From the NCBI RefSeq assembly GCF_035930445.1, contig NZ_CP142394.1, forward strand, positions 839,501 through 903,500: DNA of 64,000 bases. Reading direction: 5' to 3'. The notes under the pieces were generated by a model, which worked only from the letters and a program-made list of their open reading frames with translations, ran no database searches and was not told the DNA's origin. This DNA is from Sphingopyxis chilensis (GTDB taxonomy: Bacteria; Pseudomonadota; Alphaproteobacteria; Sphingomonadales; Sphingomonadaceae). Each line of letters begins with the position of its first letter. Within the stretch, counting starts at the first letter, position 1. Position numbers and translations under genes: made by a program. Shown here one piece after another: positions 30,178-39,410 of the stretch.

Positions 30178-30817
30178 CGCGCTGATCGTCGGCGCGACCG
30201 GGATGGTCGGGCGCGCGGTGATCGATCATTTCGGCTCCGCGCCCGTGACCATACTGGCGCGCCGCCCTGTCGCGGGGCTTGCCCCGCATCACAAGGAACT
30301 GGTCGCTCCGCCCGAACGCTGGGCCGATATCATCGCCGCCGAAAAGCCGGCGATTCTTATCTCCTGCCTTGGGACGACGATCCGGCAAGCGGGATCGCAG
30401 GCGGCGTTTCGCGCCGTCGATCACGATCTCGTCCTCGCGGCCGCGCGCGGCGCAAGGGCGGGCGGCACGCCGCACATGATCGTCGTCAGCTCGGTCGGGG
30501 CGGCGGCGAAGAGCGGCAATTTCTATCTGCGAACCAAGGGGCAGACCGAGAACGATCTCGTCGCGCTCGGCTTCGACCGCCTCGATCTCATCCGTCCCGG
30601 TTTGCTCCGCGGCGAGCGTCCCGGGCCGCAGCGCCTCGGCGAAGGATTGGCGACGATCGCCGCGCCGCTGACCGACGCGCTGCTCCACGGCCGCTTCCGC
30701 CGCTACCGCTCGATTTCGGGCGACAAAGTCGCGGCGACGATCGTCGCGCTTGCCGGCCAAAGGGATTCGGGCGTGTATATCCACGAAAACGACGCGATCC
30801 GCGCGGTCGCCGATTGA
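30170..30817 (+). CDS. NAD(P)-binding Rossmann protein (atypical SDR)
   Basis: 215 residues with the N-terminal nucleotide motif ALIVGATGMVGRAV, SCLGTTIRQAGS, VVSSVGAAAKSGNFYLRTKGQTEN and the FDRLDLIRPGLLRGER segment of the atypical SDR/HTATIP2-like group. An SxxxxYxxxK-like arrangement (SSVGA..., YLRTKGQ) is visible, but no substrate can be proposed. It overlaps dgt by eight bases and ends 66 bases before the glycine riboswitch, so it is the last gene of the ftsZ-side transcription unit. Confidence 0.8.
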   Translation: MPDALIVGATGMVGRAVIDHFGSAPVTILARRPVAGLAPHHKELVAPPERWADIIAAEKPAILISCLGTTIRQAGSQAAFRAVDHDLVLAAARGARAGGTPHMIVVSSVGAAAKSGNFYLRTKGQTENDLVALGFDRLDLIRPGLLRGERPGPQRLGEGLATIAAPLTDALLHGRFRRYRSISGDKVAATIVALAGQRDSGVYIHENDAIRAVAD

Positions 30818-30883
30818 CTCCGCACAGGGGGAGCGCCAAGGCTCGCGGCGTCTGTCGGGTTCCGCCAAGGGATTCGACCGGCC

Positions 30884-31090
30884 GCGCGGGAGAGCGTGGG
30901 GGCAACCCCGCCACCGAAGGAGCAACCGCCCCGGAAACTCTCAGGTCAAGCGGACCGCGCGGGCTGGAACGGACACTCTGGAAAGCGTTCCGGCTGTTTC
31001 CGCCGGAACCACCGAAGGGGTAACTCCATGCCCAACCTCGACGAGAGCGCATGGAGGAAAACTCTCAGGTTCCCGTGACAGAGGGGGCAT
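30884..31090 (+). promoter_or_regulatory. Tandem glycine riboswitch
   Basis: Two consecutive aptamers. Aptamer 1 (about 30884-30960): a P1 helix GCGCGG/CCGCGC, GGGAGAGC, CCACCGAAGGAGCAA, then AAACTCTCAGG. Aptamer 2 (about 30970-31090): GGACACTCTGGAAAG, CCACCGAAGGGGTAA, then AAACTCTCAGG. These are the strictly conserved cores of the glycine riboswitch and its cooperative double form. It lies 54 bases upstream of gcvT, so high glycine should turn the cleavage-system operon on. The expression platform is the GC-rich 31091-31143 stretch covering the gcvT ribosome binding site; it carries no T-run, suggesting control of translation and not of termination. Confidence 0.95.
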
Positions 31091-31143
31091 GGCACAGGGC
31101 GGCACCCGGCCGCGTCTTGCCGTGTCAACGACGGGAGTGCGAT

Positions 31144-32268
31144 ATGCGCGAAGATGAAGAAATTCCGGTCGAAACGGCGACGTTGCCGCTCGACGCTTGG
31201 CACCGCGCGAAGGGCGGCCGCATGGTCGAGTTCGCCGGCTACTGGATGCCGATCCAGTATGAAGGCATCATGGCGGAACATCTCTGGACCCGCGAAAGCG
31301 CCGGCCTGTTCGACGTCAGCCATATGGGGCAGCTTGCCCTGTCGGGCGATGGCATCGCGGAAGCGCTCGAAACGCTCTTTCCCGGTGATATTTCGGGCTT
31401 GAAACCCGGACTGATGCGCTATTCGCTGCTCCTCGATGACGACGGCGGCATCCTCGACGACCTGATGATCACCAACGAGGGCGATCAATATGGCATCGTC
31501 GTCAACGGCGCGGTGAAGTGGGAAGATATCGGCCACCTGCGCGAAAATCTGCCCGACGATATCACGCTCAACCATAATGAGGATTATGGCCTGCTCGCGC
31601 TGCAGGGCCCGAAAGCGGTCGATGCGCTCGCGCGGCTGGTTCCCGAAGCGGCAAATCTCGTCTTCATGCAGGCGACCCGCGCGACCTGGGCTGGCCACCA
31701 AATAGCTCTCAGCCGTTCGGGCTATACCGGCGAGGATGGCTTCGAGATTTCGCTGCCCAACGAGGCGCTGACCGCCTTCGCCGACGCGCTGTGCGCGATG
31801 GAAGAGGTCAAGCCGATCGGCCTCGGTGCGCGTGATTCGCTGCGGCTCGAGGCAGGTCTGCCGCTCTACGGTCATGACCTCACCCCGGCGATCGACCCAG
31901 CCGAAGCCGATCTCGGCTTCGCGGTGAGCAAGCGCCGCCGCGAGGAAGAGAATTTCCCCGGCGCGGCGCGCATCCTCGGCCATCTGGAAGACGGCCCGCC
32001 GCGCAAACGCGTCGGGCTCACCATTGATGGCAAGCTGCCGGTGCGCGAGGGCGCCAAGCTGTTCGACGGCGAGGATGAGATCGGCGTCGTGACGTCGGGC
32101 GGCTTCGCCCCCAGCGTCGGCGCGCCGATCGCGATGGGTTACGTCCCGCGCGACCATGCCGTGCCCGGCACCGCCATCGCGGCGGAGGTGCGCGGCAAGC
32201 TGGTCCATTGCACCGTCACCGCCATGCCATTCATTCCACACCGCTATGTGCGCAAACAGGGAGCCTGA
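31144..32268 (+). CDS. gcvT: Glycine cleavage system T protein (aminomethyltransferase)
   Basis: Transfers the one-carbon unit from aminomethyl-lipoyl GcvH to tetrahydrofolate, releasing ammonia. Seen: MVEFAGYWMPIQYEGIMAEHLWTRESAGLFDVSHMG in pieces at the N-terminus, GYTGEDGFEI, GARDSLRLEAGLPLYGHDL and the C-terminal barrel with VTSGGFAPSVGAPIAMGYV. 374 residues, slightly extended at the N-terminus. Start chosen at 31144, behind GGGAG. Three bases separate it from gcvH. Confidence 0.95.
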   Translation: MREDEEIPVETATLPLDAWHRAKGGRMVEFAGYWMPIQYEGIMAEHLWTRESAGLFDVSHMGQLALSGDGIAEALETLFPGDISGLKPGLMRYSLLLDDDGGILDDLMITNEGDQYGIVVNGAVKWEDIGHLRENLPDDITLNHNEDYGLLALQGPKAVDALARLVPEAANLVFMQATRATWAGHQIALSRSGYTGEDGFEISLPNEALTAFADALCAMEEVKPIGLGARDSLRLEAGLPLYGHDLTPAIDPAEADLGFAVSKRRREEENFPGAARILGHLEDGPPRKRVGLTIDGKLPVREGAKLFDGEDEIGVVTSGGFAPSVGAPIAMGYVPRDHAVPGTAIAAEVRGKLVHCTVTAMPFIPHRYVRKQGA

Positions 32269-32271
32269 TCG

Positions 32272-32643
32272 ATGCCGCGTTATTACACCGAAGAACATGA
32301 ATGGATCGACGTCGATGGCGACGTCGCGACGGTCGGCATCACCGACTTCGCGCAGGGGCAGCTTGGCGACATCGTCTTCGTCGAGGTTCCCGACACCGGC
32401 GCCGAATTGAGCGCGGGCGGCGATGCGGCGGTGGTCGAATCGGTGAAGGCCGCGAGCGACGTCTATGCGCCCGTCGACGGCACCGTGACCGAAGGCAATG
32501 GCCAGCTCGAGGAAGACCCGGCGCTCGTCAATTCGGACCCCGAGGGCGAGGGCTGGTTCTTTCGCATGACGCTGTCCGACAAGGGCCAGCTCGACGGCCT
32601 GATGGATGCAAAGGCCTATAAGGCCTTCTGCGACGCCCTGTAA
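32272..32643 (+). CDS. gcvH: Glycine cleavage system H protein
   Basis: Lipoyl carrier shuttling the aminomethyl group from the P protein to the T protein. YYTEEHEWI at the start, [19 protein letters not shown], and the lipoylation site Lys59 in ESVKAASD, followed by [14 protein letters not shown]. 123 residues, typical. The operon supplies its partners GcvT and GcvPA/PB; lipoyl ligase and the L protein are not in the window. Confidence 0.96.
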   Translation: MPRYYTEEHEWIDVDGDVATVGITDFAQGQLGDIVFVEVPDTGAELSAGGDAAVVESVKAASDVYAPVDGTVTEGNGQLEEDPALVNSDPEGEGWFFRMTLSDKGQLDGLMDAKAYKAFCDAL

Positions 32644-32650
32644 CCGATCG

Positions 32651-32672
32651 CCCCTCCCGCGGGCGGGAGGGG
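32651..32672 (+). other. Intercistronic GC hairpin
   Basis: Nine-base arms CCCCTCCCG and CGGGAGGGG around a four-base loop, between gcvH and the glycosyltransferase gene, ending ten bases before that gene's ATG. There is no T-run, so it is more likely an mRNA-stability or translation-tuning element than a terminator. Confidence 0.5.
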
Positions 32673-32682
32673 GAGGGATGCG

Positions 32683-33489
32683 ATGACCGACGCCGCGCCA
32701 GCCAATTGCCGCCTGATGGTGGCGACGCCGATCTATGACGGCGCGCAGGGCACCTATGTCCGCGCGGCGCTCGACCTTGCGATGGCGGCGCAGCGGCGGG
32801 ATATGCCCGTGCGGTTCGAGTTTATTCTGCATGAAGCCCTGGTCCACCGCGCGCGCAGCCTGCTCGCTGACCTCTTCATGCAGAGCGATTGCACCCATCT
32901 GCTCTTCGTCGATGCGGACATTGATTTCGCGGCGGCCGACATTTTCGCAATGATCGAGGCGATGGCGGGACGGCCCGACTGCGCCATGCTTGGCGCTGCG
33001 GTGCCGCGCCGCACGGTCAACTGGTCGCAGGTTGCGCGCGCCGCTGAGTGCGGGCTGGCAAAGGATAATGCGGCCGACCTTGCGCGCTATGCCGGTGATT
33101 TCGCGCTCAGTTTCCTGAACACCGACGAACGGTTCGCGCTGACCGACCTCGTCGAACTGTCGCAGCTCGGCACCGGGCTGATGCTGATCCGCCGCGACGT
33201 CGTCGAGACGCTCTGCGCGCGGCACCCCGAACTCGCTTTTCGCACCGAAGCGCGCGACCGGCAGGGAACGGGTGTACGCGAAAATGTTCATGCGCTCTTC
33301 CTGCCAGAGATCGACCGCCCGAGCGGACTGATGCTGTCGGAAGATTATGCTTTCTGCCGCCGCGCGCGCGACGCGGGGTTTCGGATCTGGCTCGCACCCT
33401 GGGTCCGCACGACGCACAGCGGCCCCGCCACATTTCGCGGATCGCTGGCCGATCTCGCGCCGCTTTTTGCTTCCACTTCCGATAGCTGA
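32683..33489 (+). CDS. GT-A-type glycosyltransferase-like protein inside the gcv operon
   Basis: 268 residues. N-terminal nucleotide-sugar region LMVATPIYDGAQGTYVRAAL, a DxD-type motif in THLLFVDADIDF at about residues 70-80, a central GTGLMLIRRDV and a late SEDYAFCRRARDAGFRIWLAP, which together give the layout of a GT-A glycosyltransferase (family 2 or Anp1-like). Soluble, no membrane helix. The acceptor and sugar are unknown. Its place between gcvH and gcvPA, same strand and with short gaps (39 and 12 bases), means it is co-transcribed with the glycine cleavage genes, a link no known pathway explains. Confidence 0.7.
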   Translation: MTDAAPANCRLMVATPIYDGAQGTYVRAALDLAMAAQRRDMPVRFEFILHEALVHRARSLLADLFMQSDCTHLLFVDADIDFAAADIFAMIEAMAGRPDCAMLGAAVPRRTVNWSQVARAAECGLAKDNAADLARYAGDFALSFLNTDERFALTDLVELSQLGTGLMLIRRDVVETLCARHPELAFRTEARDRQGTGVRENVHALFLPEIDRPSGLMLSEDYAFCRRARDAGFRIWLAPWVRTTHSGPATFRGSLADLAPLFASTSDS

Positions 33490-33501
33490 CCGGAGTATTT
33501 C

Positions 33502-34860
33502 ATGCGTTATCTTCCTCTTACGTCCGACGATCGCGCGGCGATGCTCGCGACCATCGGCGCGTCGTCGATCGACGATCTGTTCGCCGATGTGCCCGCCGAA
33601 GCGCGGCTCGATGGCCCGATCGCGGGCCTGCCGGACCATGCGAGCGAATTGGCTGTCGAACGCCACATGGGCGCGCTCGCGCGCGGCAGCCGCGCGGCGG
33701 GCGAAGGGCCCTTCTTCCTCGGCGCCGGCGCCTATCGCCACCATGTACCCGCCAGCGTCGATCACCTGATCCAGCGCGGCGAATTCCTCACCGCCTACAC
33801 CCCCTACCAGCCCGAAATCGCACAGGGCACGCTCCAGATGCTGTTCGAATTTCAGAGCCAGGTCGCGCGCCTGCTCGGCTCAGACGTCGCCAATGCGTCG
33901 ATGTACGATGGCTCGACCGCTTGCTGGGAAGCGATCGTGATGGCGCGCCGCATCACCAAGCGGGGCAAGGCCCTGCTCTCGACCGGCGTTCACCCGCACT
34001 ACCGTAGCGTCGCGCGCACGATGGCGAAATATACCGGCGACGTTCTGGTCGATGGTGACCCGAGCCTCGAAGCCGGCACCGACTGGGCAGCGCTCGCAGA
34101 CAGCATCGACAAGGAGACGAGCTGCGTCGTCGTGCAATATCCCGACATCCTCGGCCGCATCGACGACATGACGAAGCTGGCCCAAGCCTGTCAGGCTGCG
34201 GGAGCGCTGCTGATCGCGGTCGTCACCGAACCCGTCGCGCTCGGCCTGATCAAGTCGCCCGGCGAAATGGGCGCCGATATCGTGGTGGGGGAGGGGCAAT
34301 CGCTCGGCGTCGGCCTCCAGTTCGGTGGGCCCTATGTCGGCCTCTTTGCGTGCAAGACCAAATATGTGCGCCAGATGCCCGGCCGCCTCTGCGGAGAGAC
34401 CGTCGACGCCAATGGCAAGCGCGGCTTCGTGCTGACGCTGTCGACGCGCGAGCAGCATATCCGCCGCGAGAAAGCGACGAGTAATATCTGCACCAATTCA
34501 GGGCTCTGTGCGCTGGCCTTCAGCATCCATATGACATTGCTCGGCGAAGCGGGCCTGCGCCGGCTCGCGGCGATCAACCATGGCCGGGCCAAGGCGGCCG
34601 CCGCCGAACTGGCCAAGGTTCCGGGCGTGTCGGTGATGAACGACAGCTTCTTCAACGAGTTCACACTGCTGCTTCCGACCGCGGCGCGCCCCGTGATTCA
34701 CAAGCTGGCCGAGAAGGACATATTGGGCGGCGTCTCGCTCGGCCGTCTCTATCCCGACAACGCCGGCCTCGAAAACGGCCTCGTCGTCGCCGTGACCGAA
34801 ACCGTGACCGAGGCGGACATTGCCGCCTTCGCCGCGGCCCTGAAGGAGGTGCTGGCATGA
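33502..34860 (+). CDS. gcvPA: Glycine dehydrogenase (decarboxylating) subunit 1
   Basis: N-terminal half of the split P protein, which with subunit 2 forms the heterotetrameric decarboxylase. [15 protein letters not shown] at the start, [40 protein letters not shown], and [39 protein letters not shown] in parts are diagnostic of GcvPA. 452 residues. ATGA overlap with gcvPB indicates coupled, equimolar synthesis. Confidence 0.96.
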   Translation: MRYLPLTSDDRAAMLATIGASSIDDLFADVPAEARLDGPIAGLPDHASELAVERHMGALARGSRAAGEGPFFLGAGAYRHHVPASVDHLIQRGEFLTAYTPYQPEIAQGTLQMLFEFQSQVARLLGSDVANASMYDGSTACWEAIVMARRITKRGKALLSTGVHPHYRSVARTMAKYTGDVLVDGDPSLEAGTDWAALADSIDKETSCVVVQYPDILGRIDDMTKLAQACQAAGALLIAVVTEPVALGLIKSPGEMGADIVVGEGQSLGVGLQFGGPYVGLFACKTKYVRQMPGRLCGETVDANGKRGFVLTLSTREQHIRREKATSNICTNSGLCALAFSIHMTLLGEAGLRRLAAINHGRAKAAAAELAKVPGVSVMNDSFFNEFTLLLPTAARPVIHKLAEKDILGGVSLGRLYPDNAGLENGLVVAVTETVTEADIAAFAAALKEVLA

Positions 34861-36401
34861 CCGCGCTCAATCGCGCCGGCTGGCGCCCCGAAATGAACGC
34901 TGCCGGTGGCGCCGACGACAATGTCACCTTCACCGGTAACCGCGCGCTGATGCTCGAAGAGCCGTTGATCTTCGAAATCGGCGGCGCCGACACCACCGGC
35001 GTCGACTTCGACGAGGACGCGCCCGGCGCCGACCTCGGCGCGCTCGCGCGTTCCGCGCCGATCGGCCTGCCGGGGCTCAGCGAGTCCGAAACGGTGCGCC
35101 ATTATACGCGGCTGTCGCGTCAGAATTACGCGATCGACCTCGGCCTCTTCCCGCTCGGCAGCTGCACGATGAAGCACAACCCGCGCCTCAATGAAAAGGT
35201 CGCGCGGATGCCGGGTTTCGCCGACGTCCACCCGCTCCAGCCGCAGGAAACGGTGCAGGGCGCCTATGCGGTGATCCACCAGCTCGCCGAATGGCTGATC
35301 ACGCTCACCGGCATGCACAGCGTCGCGATGTCGCCCAAGGCGGGGGCGCATGGCGAATTGTGCGGTATCCTCTGCATCAAGGCAGCGCTCGAAGCGCGCG
35401 GAGAAGACCGCCGCGTCATTCTTGTCCCCGAAAGCGCGCACGGCACCAACCCGGCGACCGCGGCCTTCGCGGGCTTCACCGTCGAGGATATTCCGGCGAC
35501 CGAGGCGGGCCGCGTCAATCTCGAAGCGTTGAAGGCGCGTCTCGGCCCCGATGTCGCGGGGGTGATGATCACCAACCCCAACACCTGCGGCCTGTTCGAG
35601 CGCGACATGAAGGCGATCTCGGACGCGGTCCATGCGGCGGGCGGCTATGTCTATTGCGACGGCGCCAATTTCAACGCGATCGTCGGCCGCGTTCGCCCCG
35701 GCGACCTGGGCGTCGATGCGATGCACATCAACCTCCACAAGACCTTCTCGACCCCGCACGGCGGCGGCGGCCCGGGCTCGGGTCCGGTTGTGTTGTCGGA
35801 AGCGCTCGCACCGTTCGCGCCGCTCCCCTTCGTGACGAAGCAGGGCGATGCGTTCCGCCTGATCGAAGAGGAGAGCGCAGGCGAGGATCATCCGCAGAGC
35901 TTTGGCCGCATGACCGCCTTCCACGGCCAGATGGGCATGTTCACGCGCGCGCTGACCTATATCCTCAGCCACGGCGCCGACGGCTTGAAGCAGGTCGCCG
36001 AGGATGCGGTGCTCAACGCCAATTATGTGCTGCGCAGTCTTGAAGGCGTGCTCGACGCGCCGTTCGCCGCCTCGGGCCCGTGCATGCACGAGGCGCTGTT
36101 CAGCGATAAGGGGCTTGCCGAAGGCTTCTCGACGCTCGACATCGCCAAGGGGCTGATCGACGAGGGCTATCATCCGATGACCGTCTATTTCCCGCTCGTC
36201 GTCCATGGCGCGATGCTCGTCGAGCCGACCGAGACCGAATCGAAGGCGGCGCTCGACCAGTTCATCGGCGCGCTGCGCAGCATCGCGATGCGTGCGAAGA
36301 ACGGCGACCCTGCGTTGAAGAGCGCACCGCATTTCGCGCCGCGCGCGCGGCTTGACGAAACGCTCGCGGCGCGCAAGCCCGTGCTGGCGTGGGAGGGGTG
36401 A
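34857..36401 (+). CDS. gcvPB: Glycine dehydrogenase (decarboxylating) subunit 2
   Basis: PLP-bearing C-terminal half of the split P protein. [43 protein letters not shown] and the PLP lysine at about 295 in [21 protein letters not shown] are all present. 514 residues. It is the last clear member of the riboswitch-controlled operon, though the next gene follows by only 31 bases. Confidence 0.96.
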   Translation: MTALNRAGWRPEMNAAGGADDNVTFTGNRALMLEEPLIFEIGGADTTGVDFDEDAPGADLGALARSAPIGLPGLSESETVRHYTRLSRQNYAIDLGLFPLGSCTMKHNPRLNEKVARMPGFADVHPLQPQETVQGAYAVIHQLAEWLITLTGMHSVAMSPKAGAHGELCGILCIKAALEARGEDRRVILVPESAHGTNPATAAFAGFTVEDIPATEAGRVNLEALKARLGPDVAGVMITNPNTCGLFERDMKAISDAVHAAGGYVYCDGANFNAIVGRVRPGDLGVDAMHINLHKTFSTPHGGGGPGSGPVVLSEALAPFAPLPFVTKQGDAFRLIEEESAGEDHPQSFGRMTAFHGQMGMFTRALTYILSHGADGLKQVAEDAVLNANYVLRSLEGVLDAPFAASGPCMHEALFSDKGLAEGFSTLDIAKGLIDEGYHPMTVYFPLVVHGAMLVEPTETESKAALDQFIGALRSIAMRAKNGDPALKSAPHFAPRARLDETLAARKPVLAWEG

Positions 36402-36432
36402 TCGCCGACATCGGCAAATGGGGGAGATTGAG

Positions 36433-36879
36433 ATGAGCTGGGATAGTCTGTTTCTGCTGGCAAACTACTGGGCGTTCGCCGCATGGATCGCGCTCGCCTT
36501 TCTGCCGCGCGGGCCGAAGACACTGGCGCTCATCCTCTATCTCGGCGTCGCGCTCCTCTGTCTGGCCTACACCGTGCTGATCGTCGGTTTCCTCACGGGC
36601 GGCATCGATGCGGGCGGGGCGGGCGGCGGCGATTTCACGACGCTCGCTGGCGTGATGAAGCTGTTCGACAGCCCCGGCGGGGCGACGCTCGGCTGGGTTC
36701 ATTATCTTGCCTTCGACCTGTTCACCGGCATGTGGATCGCGCGCGATGCCGACCAGAAGGGCTTCAGCCGTATCGTCCAATTGCCCATCCTGTTCCTGAC
36801 GCTGATGGTCGGGCCGGTCGGCCTGTTCGCCTGGCTGATCGTCCGTGAGCGGCGCGCGCGGGCACAGGCGAAAAAATGA
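36433..36879 (+). CDS. ABA4-like integral membrane protein (DUF4281)
   Basis: 148 residues, four membrane helices. Strong resemblance to the ABA4 family: FLLANYWAFAAWIALAFLP at the N-terminus, then GWVHYLAFDLFTGMWIARDA and PILFLTLMVGPVGLFAWLIVRER at the C-terminus. In plants ABA4 is needed for neoxanthin synthesis; bacterial members are uncharacterised, and a role in carotenoid chemistry is only inference (sphingomonads do make carotenoids). Start at 36433 behind GGGGAGATTGAG. ATGA overlap with the methyltransferase gene. Confidence 0.8.
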   Translation: MSWDSLFLLANYWAFAAWIALAFLPRGPKTLALILYLGVALLCLAYTVLIVGFLTGGIDAGGAGGGDFTTLAGVMKLFDSPGGATLGWVHYLAFDLFTGMWIARDADQKGFSRIVQLPILFLTLMVGPVGLFAWLIVRERRARAQAKK

Positions 36880-37511
36880 CGTCGCAGCCGTGGATGCCCG
36901 GCGACGGCGGCGAGGCGGACAAGCGCCACGCCCCCGCCACGCTGCGCAATCGCGATGCGATCGCGGCCGTACTCGCCGACTGGCTGCCCGCATCGGGGAC
37001 AGTGCTTGAAGTCGCGAGCGGATCGGGTGAGCATGCCGTCCATTTCGCCTCGACCTTCGCGCACCTCGACTGGCAGCCGAGCGATCCCGATCCCGCCGGA
37101 CTGACGTCGATCGCGGCTTACCGCGCAGAAGCCGCGCTCCCGAATTTGGGGGCGCCCGTCGCGCTCGACGCGTCGGCGTCCCAATGGCCGATCGAGCGCG
37201 CCGACGCGATCCTCTGCATCAACATGGTCCACATCAGCCCGCGGGAAGCGACGCTTGGCCTGTTCGCGGGTGCGGCCAGACTGCTCGCCCCCGGCGCGCC
37301 GCTGATCCTCTATGGCCCTTATACCGAACCCGATGTGCCGACCGCAGAGAGCAACCTTGCCTTCGACGCCAGCCTGCGGAGCCGCGATCCGGCTTGGGGG
37401 CTGCGCGATGCCGACGCGGTCAAGGCGGCCGCCGCCGACGCCGGCATTGCCTTCACCGAGCGTCGCGCGATGCCCGCGAACAATCTGATGCTGCTCTTCC
37501 GCCGCACCTGA
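36876..37511 (+). CDS. SAM-dependent methyltransferase, DUF938 family
   Basis: 211 residues. RHAPATLRNRDAI at the N-terminus, the SAM-binding VLEVASGSGEHAVHFA, LDWQPSDPD, CINMVHISPREAT and LYGPYTEPDVPTAESNLAFDASLRSRDPAWGLRD (in parts), which is the DUF938 pattern. The substrate is unknown. Translationally coupled to the ABA4-like gene, so the two probably act on the same process. Confidence 0.85.
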   Translation: MTSQPWMPGDGGEADKRHAPATLRNRDAIAAVLADWLPASGTVLEVASGSGEHAVHFASTFAHLDWQPSDPDPAGLTSIAAYRAEAALPNLGAPVALDASASQWPIERADAILCINMVHISPREATLGLFAGAARLLAPGAPLILYGPYTEPDVPTAESNLAFDASLRSRDPAWGLRDADAVKAAAADAGIAFTERRAMPANNLMLLFRRT

Positions 37512-37612
37512 CGGACCTGACAGGATCGGCGATCGGCGCTTTACCTCGCGCCCGCAGCCGCTAGCGTTCCTCCAATTGCGCGCAAAAGACGCGATTCGAG
37601 GAGAGAGAGGCG

Positions 37613-39172
37613 ATGGGCCGCGACGTTTCGGAACTGTTTACGTTCGACGAATTCCTGACCCACTGGGCCGCCGAGCGGCCCGACCGGGTGGCGCTGCGCG
37701 AAGAGGATCGCGTCTACAGCTATGCCGAACTCGACGAACTGACCGCGCTGGCGGCGTCGGCGCTGATCGCGGCGGGGCTGCAGAAGGGCGACCGGATCGC
37801 GTGGATCGGCAAGAACAGCGATCTTTATTTCACGCTCTTCTATGGCGCGGCGCGCGCCGGCATCGTGATGGCACCGATCGGCTGGCGTTTGTCGCCCACC
37901 GAATGGGCGTTCATCGTCAATGATACGCAGGCGAAGATGGTCTTCGCCGGACAGGGGTTCGAGGGACTGGCGGATCAGCTTGCTGGCAAGCTTGCGAACG
38001 ATCCGGCGATCGTAGGCGCGACCGACGCATGGGCGATGATCGAGGGTGCGGCGCGCATCCCCTTCGAACCGTCGGGCGCGAACGACGCGGTGCTCCAGCT
38101 TTATACCTCGGGAACCACGGGCAACCCCAAGGGCGCCGTCCTCTCGAACCGCAACCTCTTCGCGCTCCGTAAGCATTCGAGCACGCTCGACATGCCCTAC
38201 ACCAAATGGGACGATGACGAGGCGGTGCTGGTTGCGATGCCGTGCGCGCATATCGGCGGCACCGGGCTCGGCATCATGGCGCTCGCGGCGGGACTCCCCG
38301 GTATCATCCTCGCCGAATTCAATCCCGACGGGGTGTTCGACGCGGTCGAGCAGCATGGCGTGACGCGCTTTTTCATGGTCCCCGCGGCGCTCCAGATGCT
38401 GCTGATGCACCCGCGCTGCGCCAGCGTCGATTACAGCCGCCTCAAATATATCCTCTATGGCGCCGCGCCGATCCCGCTCGAACTGCTGCGCCAGTGCATC
38501 CAGGTCTTCGGTGCCGATTTCATCCAGGCTTATGGGATGACCGAGACCACCGGCACCATCTCGATGCTGCCGCCCGAGGATCATGATCCGGCGGGCAATG
38601 CGCGGATGCGCTCGGCCGGCAAGGCGCTGCCCGGGGTCGAAATCGTCATCCTCGGTCCTGACGGCCAGCCGGTTCCGACGGGCGAGGTCGGCGAAGTCGT
38701 GACGCGTTCGTCGAACAATATGCTGGGCTATTGGAACCTGCCCGACGCGACCGCGAATACGATGACCGACGACGGCTGGATCCGCACCGGCGACGCGGGC
38801 TATCTTGATGCCGACGGCTATCTTTTCATCCACGACCGGATGAAGGACATGATCATCACCGGCGGCGAGAATGTCTATCCCGCCGAGGTCGAAAGCGCGA
38901 TCTTTGGCCATCCGGCGGTTCAGGAAGTCGCGGTGATCGGCATCCCCGATCCGAAATGGGGCGAGACGGTGAAGGCGGTGGTTGTCGCCAAACCCGGCAC
39001 CGGCGTCGAGGAGGCCGACATCATCGCTTGGGCGCGCGAACGCATCGCGCCCTTCAAATGCCCGCGCAGCATCGACGTGATCGAGGCGCTGCCGAGGAAC
39101 GCGAGCGGCAAGATTTTGCGCAAGGACCTGCGTGCGCCCTATTGGGAAGGCTATGAGCGGATGGTGAATTGA
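37613..39172 (+). CDS. AMP-dependent acyl-CoA synthetase (long-chain fatty acid-CoA ligase type)
   Basis: 519 residues of the ANL superfamily. AMP-binding loop YTSGTTGNPKGAVLSN at about 163-178, AYGMTETTG (A5), DDGWIRTGDAGYLDADGYLFIHDRMKD (A7/A8, in parts), GGENVYPAEVE, and the catalytic Lys in the A10 segment NASGKILRKDLR. It activates a carboxylic acid, probably a fatty or aromatic-ring-derived acid, to its CoA ester. The start at 37613 follows GAGAGAGGCG. It is a single-gene unit, 101 bases after the methyltransferase. Confidence 0.88.
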   Translation: MGRDVSELFTFDEFLTHWAAERPDRVALREEDRVYSYAELDELTALAASALIAAGLQKGDRIAWIGKNSDLYFTLFYGAARAGIVMAPIGWRLSPTEWAFIVNDTQAKMVFAGQGFEGLADQLAGKLANDPAIVGATDAWAMIEGAARIPFEPSGANDAVLQLYTSGTTGNPKGAVLSNRNLFALRKHSSTLDMPYTKWDDDEAVLVAMPCAHIGGTGLGIMALAAGLPGIILAEFNPDGVFDAVEQHGVTRFFMVPAALQMLLMHPRCASVDYSRLKYILYGAAPIPLELLRQCIQVFGADFIQAYGMTETTGTISMLPPEDHDPAGNARMRSAGKALPGVEIVILGPDGQPVPTGEVGEVVTRSSNNMLGYWNLPDATANTMTDDGWIRTGDAGYLDADGYLFIHDRMKDMIITGGENVYPAEVESAIFGHPAVQEVAVIGIPDPKWGETVKAVVVAKPGTGVEEADIIAWARERIAPFKCPRSIDVIEALPRNASGKILRKDLRAPYWEGYERMVN

Positions 39173-39410
39173 GTGGCCGCCAACCACCGCAAGTAGTTGC
39201 CAGCCCAAATGCACTGGAAATGGCTCCATTTGCGGTTGGCACATCGACGGTGAGAATGTGAAAGCCAACCTCATCGCCGCCCCATAAATTGGCCCCACAT
39301 CCGGCCTTTCACGCGACCTACACCCCCGAAAGGCCGATGCGTTTTCCTCGTTGGCTTTGCCATGCACGGGGGGCACGGAGGGCTTCACCTTATAGGTGGA
39401 GCCCTTTCCG
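39173..39410. other. Intergenic region with inverted repeats and a terminator, no gene seen
   Basis: Between the acyl-CoA ligase and the convergent GST. An imperfect inverted repeat spans 39198-39241 (TGCCAGCCCAAATG against CATTTGCGGTTGGCA), and GCCAAC/GTTGGC words recur at 39180, 39235, 39266 and 39350. The right end holds the hairpin described next. No open frame looks real. Confidence 0.5.
39380..39407 (+). terminator. Rho-independent terminator of the acyl-CoA ligase
   Basis: Ten-base arms GGGCTTCACC and GGTGGAGCCC (one G-U pair) around the loop TTATA, followed by TTT. It lies in the convergent gap and may serve both directions. Confidence 0.65.

Noticed and set aside
30946..33765. A 939-codon minus-strand open frame opposite gcvT-gcvH-glycosyltransferase
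   Set aside because: It covers the riboswitch and three well-supported plus-strand genes and encodes no recognisable protein.
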